A program made the translations under genes and the position numbers. From Isohypsibius dastychi (lineage: Eukaryota > Tardigrada > Eutardigrada > Parachela > Isohypsibiidae): 44,796 bases of DNA. Positions 1-9,400 of this stretch are shown one piece after another. The stretch covers positions 1-44,796 of the forward strand of contig JAQIWT010000051.1 in the NCBI GenBank assembly GCA_034696485.1. The letters run 5' to 3'. The first letter of the stretch is position 1, and every line of letters begins with the position of its first letter. Under the pieces are notes generated by a model. It made no database searches. It was not told the DNA's origin and saw only the letters and a program-made list of their open reading frames with translations.

Positions 1-337
1 TTTCGAGTTTGCAGTTCGCAAATTCGATTTTAAAACTCGAAAATTCAAATGTCTAAACTTCGTGAAATGGACGATAGTTGTGGTTATTCCTGGTTTTTAA
101 GTCTTTTCGTGGGTAATGCTGCTGAAATAATTTTTCTAATTTGAAGGGTTCATTATGTGACTTTCGGTCGTTTGGTTTTTTTCCCGATTTTTGTATCATT
201 TGAGTTTTCCTGATTTTTAGTTCGTTAATTTTTATGGGTTCATATTTTCAAGTGTCTTGGTGGTTTTTAAATATAATTCGTTGACTATGAAGATTCTGCG
301 TATTTGTTTTTGTTCTTCGTTTTGAGCTTAAATTTAA

Positions 338-404
338 TTCCTCTGTCCTGCCATCCCGAAATTCTACCTTTGGGGCGGATTCACAAAGAGGTCAAATTAA
401 CTGC
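338..404 (+). repeat. 68-bp intronic element R1, copy 1
   Basis: Begins TTCCTCTGTCCTGCCATCCC, contains CTTTGGGGCGGATTC, and ends AGAGGTCAAATTAACTGC. It is shared with 2062-2129. CCTCT near the start can pair with AGAGG near the end, and ATCC with GGAT inside, so a hairpin is possible. It sits in the intron (1-483) before the first visible exon. Function unknown: a small structured RNA or a transposon scrap are both possible. Confidence 0.7.
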
Positions 405-483
405 GGTGCAAATTGAAACGTTCTTGAACATATCTTTTTCGATTGCGTACATCTTGAAGTAACTGGGTCTCTTTCATTTGCAG

Positions 484-3400
484 AATAAGGATGTCGCACT
501 CAATGGAAAGATCAAAAGTAACGAAGCCGTTTTGGAGAAGATCCGACCGAAAGGGAATTCTCTTTCGAGCACTGAGGTATGAGTTTATTTTTGTTCATTT
601 GCAATTTTGATTTTAATGAATTTTAAGATTCATCTTGCTTGTGGGGTTTTTGATGATTTATTTCATGAGGTTTTTGCACAGGTTGTCACGAAAGTGCCGT
701 TCTTGCTGCGGGGAAATCTCCGAGAATATCAGCATGTTGGTCTGGATTGGTTGCAGTCGCTGTACACGAATAAGATGAATGGAATTCTGGCTGATGAAAT
801 GGGTCTAGGGAAAACCATCCAGACTATCGCGTTTCTGGCGCATTTGGCATGTGAGGAACAGAATTGGGGTCCACACTTGGTGATCGCACCCACTTCCGTT
901 ATGTTGAATTGGGAGCTGGAGTTCAAGCGCTGGTGTCCGGGATTTATCATTAAAACCTATTACGGGAACCGGAAACAGCGCGAGCTTTTGCGAGTGGTGA
1001 GTTTCCGGAATAAGCAGTCTGACACATTTTGAATTGTTGAAGCTTGCTGATCGAAATAACACACTGTAGCTCGGTAGAAAAGTTGTAGAAAAGCGACCAG
1101 TCCATGGAGCGTACTCATTGCTTTGTTGTTGCAAATTGGAATAGACGACGAAATTGCATAACATTGTATGGAAGGCCATCGTGTTAGTTGCATTACATGC
1201 GTAAAATCAAAACAATTCGATATTTTTCGGAGTGCTAGAATTTACCTTTGTTCATCCGTTGCGCTTGACGGGAATTCGATTATTTCTTTAAAGTAAGATT
1301 TGAAAATTAAGGTTGAGACTTGTGAGACGTGAATACAGTACAGAAATTATGGAAATTCGGGAGTCATTTCCGTGCAAACCTAACTTTTTTGCTCAACATT
1401 TTTGTTAAAATTTCAACGTGAAAGAAATGAGTTGGGTAGTTGGTAGATAGATTAGGTGTTGGTTAATTGTAATTCATCATGAAAAAACAGTACCTAGGTA
1501 TAGTAGTTCGATGGTCTTGATTTTCTGTTTTCTAGAATCAGTTCATAATTGAAATTATGCTTTTTTTCAAGGGGTGGACTAAACCGGATGCCTTCCACGT
1601 TTGCATCACTTCCTACAAAATTGCCACGCAGGATTTCTCAGTCTTTCGGCGTATGCAGTGGAAATATGTGATTTTGGATGAAGCTCAGGCCATCAAGAAC
1701 TACAAATCTCAGCGCTGGACGCGGATCGCCAATTTCCCAAGTCAGCGCCGTCTCTTGCTAACCGGAACTCCCATGCAGAATAGTTTGGAAGAAGTCTGGG
1801 CTCTACTCCACTTTCTCGCGCCGGAATTATTCGAATCGCTCAGCATGTTCCAGCAGTTGTTCTCGAATCCCCTCACGGCGGTGTCGGAAGGACGAAAACC
1901 TCAAGATGCCGCGATCGTCAAACAACTTCACACTGTGAGTCAAAAATCTTATTACGATAATTCAAGAAAATGTGAGAAATTCGTTGTATAATGTTTGGTC
2001 AGTTTTCTTTAAATCAGTTGAAATGAATGGCTCACGTAAGAACTGCATGGTTACTACTAGATTCCTCTGTCCTGCCATCCCGAAATAACCACCTTTGGGG
2101 CGGATTCAAAAAGAGGTCAAATTATCTGCCACCGGAAGTAATCACATTTTAATGTGATTTTTCGGTTGCTCACAAATTCGTTCCATATTTCTCTCTGTGA
2201 ATTTCGCTTGCGAAACTAAATGGCATCCAGTTAAGCTGGATCTACTGTACCGCATCTACGACAAAGAATGAATGATATATTGGAAAATAATACATGAAGT
2301 AGTATATTTTTGTTGCTCATTAATATAAAATATATTTAACATAGCCAGATCATGTTCAGATGTTTCCTCATTGTTTCAGAAATGGTTTTTTCCGGTGGTG
2401 ACATCAGGTCTGTTTTCAGGTACTTCGGCCATTTATTTTGCGGCGAATGAAAGCGGAAGTGGAAACACAGCTCCCGAAGAAATACGAACACATTCTGAAG
2501 TGCCGGCTTTCCAAGAGACAGCGTTATCTATACGATGATTACATGTCGAAATCAAAGTGAGTTCTGGTTTCTTGCCGCCTCTTGGAATCGCTTACGGAAA
2601 TGTCCATTTTTGTTCAGAACGAAAGAAACGCTGAAAACCGGAAATTATCTCAGTGTGATCAATATCCTCATGCAGCTTCGTAAAGTGTGCAATCATCCTA
2701 ACTTATTCGAAGAGCGCCCCGTGTTATCTCCACTTGTTGTTCATCCGTTGGAAATCAGATTACCGAAATTGGTTTTCAACTTGGAGAACCGGGACCCGTT
2801 CAAAGGAGTCTCTTCATTCCTGAAAGAATCTTTCCTGTTTCCTACACCGACTCTAGCATCACACCATTTCGACAGAATAAGAACTCTGATTCCTGATCGG
2901 CCTTTGATTGAAGAGATCCCGTCGATTTCCGATGTGACGTCTTCGGTCACTTCCGCCTCGTCGGTTGTTCCTCGTCCACCGGAGAATTTCTTCGAAACTT
3001 TGGCGGATATTCAGTTTAAATGGACAGACTTAACCAATGGATTTCCACATACATACGGCGGGAAACTTGGTCGGGATGAAGCTGTTCGGCAGGTTGGATG
3101 CGGTGTGACTGTCCATAAAGGAAAGAGCAAACGAGTCAACCGGAAGTCAGTTAAACGGAATGGCCATCCAGGTAGGCAGTCATTTTTGGACGTGAACGTT
3201 ATTCATCAGTGAAGCACGGCGTAGTTTTTGAAAGCTGTTATGCAGCCATTCTGTTACGCTGCCAACCGGAAGTGGACGTTTTTGACCTCGGCATCAAATT
3301 TTCTTTTTTCAGAAACACCGGTGGAAAACGGAATAAAGAAGCTGAAAAGTAGCATGCTGGACGGAGAAACTTCGACACCGCAAGTCATGGAGAACATCAT

Positions 3401-6400
3401 TCCATTTCGCCAGTTGACGGTTCGGGAAGAACATAATAGTATTCTGGAGCGAGCCAATATGCTAAAATGTCACACCAGAACTCTGGTTCCTGTTGATATT
3501 ATGAGTTCCTTGACGCTGCAGTATCCCGATAGCGAGGATGTGATGTATAGTAGCGGTTATGCGTGCTGTACAAAAGCCGTTCGGCAGATGGAGCGCGGGG
3601 CGATACATCCGGCGGAACAGCCATCCGTAATGGGAGCGCTTGTTAGGAAAGGCGTCTCGGCAAAGTTTGTGATGGATGCCCCTGACATTCGGTATTGGAT
3701 TGAAAGGTAGGCCGCATGTATTTTATCTATCCGGCCTATAACGCGGAAGAAAGAATTCCGAACGCGTTATCACTTCCGTTAAGAAACTGTTTTGGGTTGT
3801 TTTTGTTTCTGTGTTGATCGTTTTTCAACTTCCGGTATTTTGAATGATCTGTCTGGTTGCAGAGCATCGGTCGCATTCCCCTCAGTTCTTGCACCACCTC
3901 CTGTCCTCGCTGTTCGTAATCTCTCCTCACATCCTCTCTCCGAGCTGGATCACCTGAAACCGTTGGTTGAAGAGTACAACGAGGAGCTGCATCCGGTCAA
4001 CCGGTTGAGGATATTAAAATTCCCGGAAACCCGGCTCATACAGTACGACTGCGGTAAGTCATGAGCGTTTTCCAGAGGTTTGCATCGCTTTCTGTTTCTT
4101 AGTCCTAATCTGAAAAAATATCGAGAGGTTCTCTGTACCGCTTGAATTTGCATTAGATTGGAGTGAGGCTAGAGTCACCGCTGAGTAGTCGTTGCTCACT
4201 GGTGCTATTGCTCTCAGATATTGAGGATTCTTTGGAAATGCTCTTGAAAACCGATTAACCGCCTTTCGAGACACCTTCCTTCGAAACAGCTATTCCAAAA
4301 AAAATATTGGTGTGAAACCGGAAGTCGTTATGGCCGAGAGTTCGTTTTTTCACTTTCTGAATCTTCACCATTCAAAGTCTCAAGTTTGCTTTTTGTATGT
4401 TACTTTGTAGATGCGTACATAATTTGTTTGTTATGTTGAGATGTTTATTGATTTGTTGCGTTTTTTAGGAAAGCTTCAGACGCTGGATTTGTTGTTGAGG
4501 GAGCTGTTCTTCGAAGGCCATCGCGCGCTGATATTCACCCAGATGACCAAAGTTTTGGACGTGTTGGAAATATTCTTAACTTATCATGGTTACAAATATC
4601 TTCGGCTGGACGGTTCAACAGGAGTTGAACAGCGACAAATTCTCATGGATCGCTTCAATCGAGATAACCGATACTTCTGCTTTATCCTCTCAACGAGATC
4701 CGGTGGTGTTGGAGTGAATCTGACGGGAGCGGATACTGTGATATTTTACGATAGCGACTGGAACCCGACGATGGATGCTCAGGCGCAGGATCGCTGCCAT
4801 CGAATCGGACAAACCAGAGACGTCCATATTTACCGGTATGTGAATCATGAAAGTAATCGTGCATTTCCTGTAAAATGGCTCATTTTGTAATTGATTCTTT
4901 TATTTTTTGAAGCATGCGCGAATTTTGGGACTGTTGTTATGAAATCTGGTGGGAAGTTTGTTTTTTAACGTACCGTCGTTTCTGACTTTGAAAGCAAATC
5001 ACCCAAAAAGAAACCTCTCCCTCCCAAGAATACAACCCTGGTCTTGCAGAGTCGAGAGTATCAGCTTTTCGAACCTTTTTTTTCGTTCATTTCTATTTCA
5101 GTATATCCGAGCCGGAAATATTGAGCATTTGATATTTTTGATTTTTGGTGTTTTTGCCCCGATTTTTGCCAGTTTGTGATTTCTTCATTTTGTAGATTGA
5201 TTTCGGAGCATTCTGTTGAGGAGAATATCTTCATGAAAGCCAATCAAAAGCGGTATTTGGGACATCTGGCCATCGAGTCTGGATCATTCACGACTGCCGT
5301 TCTGAAAAAAGTAAGTTGGTCACTTCCGGTTGTAGAAGGCCTGATTTGTTGTTGAGGCTAGAGTCACCGTTGAGTGATTGTTGCTCACTGGTGCTATTGC
5401 GCTCAGATATTGAGGATTCTTTGGAAATGCTCTTGAAAACCGATTAACCGCCTTTCGAGACACCTTCCTTCGAAACAGAGATTTTCACCGATTTTCAGTC
5501 GTTTATTTATCGTCAGAGAATTTGTGACAGCTATGTTTTTTGAAATTGTGATTTGAGTTCTGACATATTTATTGTTCTAGGAGAATTTAAAAGATATCTT
5601 CGGTCTGGAACCGGAAGACGTCATTGCCGAACCGCAAGAAGACATCAGCGAGACCGCAATTGAGTCGGCGATTGCCAAAGTCGAAGATGTTGAGGATGTG
5701 GAAGCCGCTAAGAAAGCCAAAGCGGAAGCTGCGACGGAGGAGGAGGATGAAGACGATGATGATGGCGATGAATTGAAATATAAAGCTGTTGTCAAATATC
5801 TGAAACCAGTCCAGTGTTACGGCGTCCGTTTTTCGGAAACACATGTGTTGAGCCAGGAAGTTCTTGGGGAACTTGATCAACATCAGGTAACATTTTGTTT
5901 GAAAAAACTGAAAAGTGATCGATGAATATTTTTTTTTGTTTTGGATGGTTATGGACTAATAAATTAAACCTCCGTGAATAATTTAACTTTAAAATTATTT
6001 GGGGATTTTTTTGTTTGTGTTTTGTTTTTTTGTCGGTTCTGTGGATTCCTTGTGTGCGAAGTGTTTTTTGAAATTGTTTTTGTTCTTTTAGGAGGACGTT
6101 GAACAGAAGAAACGCGAATGGGAACTCAAACGCATTGAACAGGCCAAGGCTGAAAAGCTAAAAGCCGAGGAGGAGGCGAAAGCGCCTTTCACCGTTTCCC
6201 GACCGCTGATGGATCCAAAGGTTCGAAAAGTTTCGCCCACGAAAGCGAAACCTAAATCTGAAGTTAAAAGTAAAGCCAGAGCATCGAGTTCAGTCAGGGC
6301 CAATAAGAGGTTATCCGAGCCAGTGGTGCCTGCTGAAAGCAGTAGCAGTCGTAGGGCATCCAAAGTACTTCCGCCGGAAATGAAAACGCCAACGATGACT

Positions 6401-9400
6401 AAGAAAACGACGAAGATTGAAGTTTCTATTTTGAAAAAACCCGTCAGAACTGATGACCCTGATTTTGAGTTACCGAATAATTCTGGAAGCAAGGGTGCTT
6501 CGACCTTGAATGGAATGGGGAAGAAATCTGGAGGACGACCTATGAGGAGTCCGACGCGGGTCGCCACGCCCCATAATCTCAGTATCAGCACTCGAGCTCA
6601 GACTAGAAGTGTCGGGAGAAATGCGAAATAGTTCGAAATTTTGATATTTTTACTCGGATGATGAACCGGAAGTCGCTCAAGAATATTTGTTGCCGAACTT
6701 TTTTTGTTGGTTTTTTGGCCGACGCGCTTTCGATGGCTTGTGTTTAATTCATTCTGGTTGTGATATGATTGATTTGATAAAAGCGATGGGATTTGTTTGG
6801 TTTCCGCTGTGACGTTCTTGGCAGGGAAGAATGCAGTTTTTGGGGAATGAGGTCGTTGCGAGAAGATTTCCGGGGATAAAGTCTGGTCTGATGTTTTTGG
6901 TGTTTGATTTCGGTGATTTGGTCTCGTTTTCACTGGACAAACTTCGGCTTCTCGCAGCGTGCTCAGTTTAGTAGTTTTGGGGGGAAATCTGCATTTTTGT
7001 GTTCTTTGCCAAGTATGTCCAGCGAAAACGAGATACTCATCGCTGATATCGAATCAAATTATCAGACCAGAACTTTATTTCTGAAACTTTTTTCGCAACT
7101 GATTCATGCCCCTAATTCGTGTATTCTTCCTTGCAGTTCTATCATAATATGTGTAATATGGACTCGTTGGAACATCCGCAGGTGAGTGGACCGGAAGTTG
7201 CAAGACTTTTAAAAGGTCGAACGTTGGTTCAACGGTTTGTGGCTTTATCAGTTGGAAATTCTCAAATGTGTGCCAAATGTGAATGAAATAGTTTTACGTG
7301 ATGAAACGCCCTGACGATTTGATTATGCTGCGGGTGAATTATGAGCAGTGACGTAATTTTCAAAATTAGAATTACTAGAATACCAAATCATTTCATAGAA
7401 AATTGATTTGCTTTTACAAACAAAATATTTCCAGAATTTGTCAAATTTGTTAGTTCAAATTGTTGAATTTGTTGGTTCAATGCTTTGCTCGATGTTAGCA
7501 ATCTCCTATACAGCGAGAGAGCGAAGCGACACGAAGCGCAAGCAACGCGCCAGCGTTATAATAGTTATAATACGTTATATTTCATGGTTATAATACGAAA
7601 TTATAGTGTCATATTTCCGTATTTGAATGTGTTTCTAATTTAATTCGATGTTTTTCTGTCGTTATTGTTTTTGAAATATTTGCATTTACGAAGTTTCGTT
7701 GCCTTCACTTTGATGGCAGAATTATTCAATACGTGCTTTCCTTTTTTTACGATGAACTTGCGTACAGGAGATCCAAGATCCGATGATGCCCGTTTTCGGC
7801 TATCGTGATCCTTCGGTCGAAAAGGAGAACATTCACATTCGCGACGAATATTATCATGAACCCATCAAAGACTTCTCCAAATGGGGTACACTTTACCGAA
7901 ATGCCGTCCCTGAACCTCCTATTCCAGCAGCGCTCAAGCCAAAAAATTACCGAGGTAAAGACATTTCAGTGAAATAGTCTTAACCGAAGATCGGTTCTTG
8001 ATGCTTCAAAATTATTCGGAAATGTTCCGAAAATCATGAAAATTTTGAAAAGCTACAGAATTGTTTAGTTTTAAAGAATGATTTTCGTGATTATTATTGT
8101 TATTATTATAATGCGGTTTGTCCAGCACTGATAATTTATTTGATACAGGGCCAACAAGTAAAAGACAAAAAAAAGAGAATCGTCCACTGGAATCGAATTT
8201 CTCCAAACCATCGACGCGCCGGAAGCCGCAACCGAGTCCATATAGCCCTTATGATTCGTCCTTGCGGAGCTCGCGACTTCCATCTCATATGAGCATGCCG
8301 CGTGATTCCCTGACGAATGCTGACCACCCGGAAACGCTACAGGCTATGGAAGCGGCGACGGCCGACTGGAAAACTCATGAAGATTGGCAGTTAGTCATGG
8401 TGAGTTTTTTCACAATTCTTTGAAAATTATGATTCATTTTTTTTTGCATTCTGTTTTGACTTGTTTGAAACATCTTAGTTGTTTATTGATGTTTTTCGTG
8501 TTTCAGACTACCTCGGCTCTACAAGGACTTTCCCCGACGGCGACCGGGTTGCCGAACACTGCGCCGACAACTTCTGAGTTGATCTCATACGTTATCTCAA
8601 CTGTCAACCCTAAACACCGAGCATCGAAAGATAGCAGTTTACGAATGAGAACCATTCGGTTGCGGGAGGAGAAGAACGCTTCCGGAGACATGGTGTTCAA
8701 CTCGGCGAAGAAGAAACGGAAAATGGCCGGACGAATGGGGGATAATATGGCCATTGAAAATGTAAGTGCTGCAAACTAGTGACTTCCGGTCGAAAAGAAT
8801 CTGAGCATGGTTTCCGAATTTGAGCATGGTTTTCTCCGTGGAAGAAAAAAGAATACATGTAGTTCGGTTTGCTGTAAAAATCTTGTGATGAACACTTGTA
8901 AAAAAGGTCAAGATGGAAAAGAAGATTCAACTGAAAACCAATCCGAATTTTTTTATAAAAAATTAATTCCAAATGAGATGTTTTCCAAAGTAAAATACTG
9001 TTGGGTTTTTTTTTATTTTGAAATGAAAATCTTGGTTGTCTTGAAAAACCCATCGTTTTTATTGATCGATGTATTTTGATTGATATCGTTTGTAACCTTG
9101 AGATTTATTTTTTTCTATCCATTTGTGAGAGAAGTTTTGTCTTCAGTCTCCGATCCCGGTTCCGAAACGGGTGGCATATTCTGTCCATGAGGATAACAAC
9201 CGAGGGCGAACCCAGTTATACAGAGACATTTTCGGCGTATATCGTAACCAAAGCTACGGATCGGCACTTCCGGCTCGGGACAACATGATGAATCCACGTC
9301 GCACCAACTCTACTTCCGGTGGCCGTCCTCCCTTGGAACACAGCATCAGTTATGAGGAATCGCTAGATCCGATTGCCATTCTGAAAAAACGCAATGATCG

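Noticed and set aside
338-404. tRNA or tRNA-derived SINE
   Set aside because: No A/B promoter boxes and no cloverleaf pairing; only a simple hairpin is possible.
4949-5179. 76-codon + frame in the intron before exon 5196
   Set aside because: Lies wholly in an intron, hydrophobic and T-rich, without homology.
5577-5883. Ser-rich and hydrophobic minus-strand frames opposite the acidic exon
   Set aside because: They are the antisense of the Glu/Asp-rich coding exon and have no independent motif.
6088-6591. 167-codon minus-strand frame
   Set aside because: Antisense of the basic tail exon of the Domino homologue; codon bias explains its openness.
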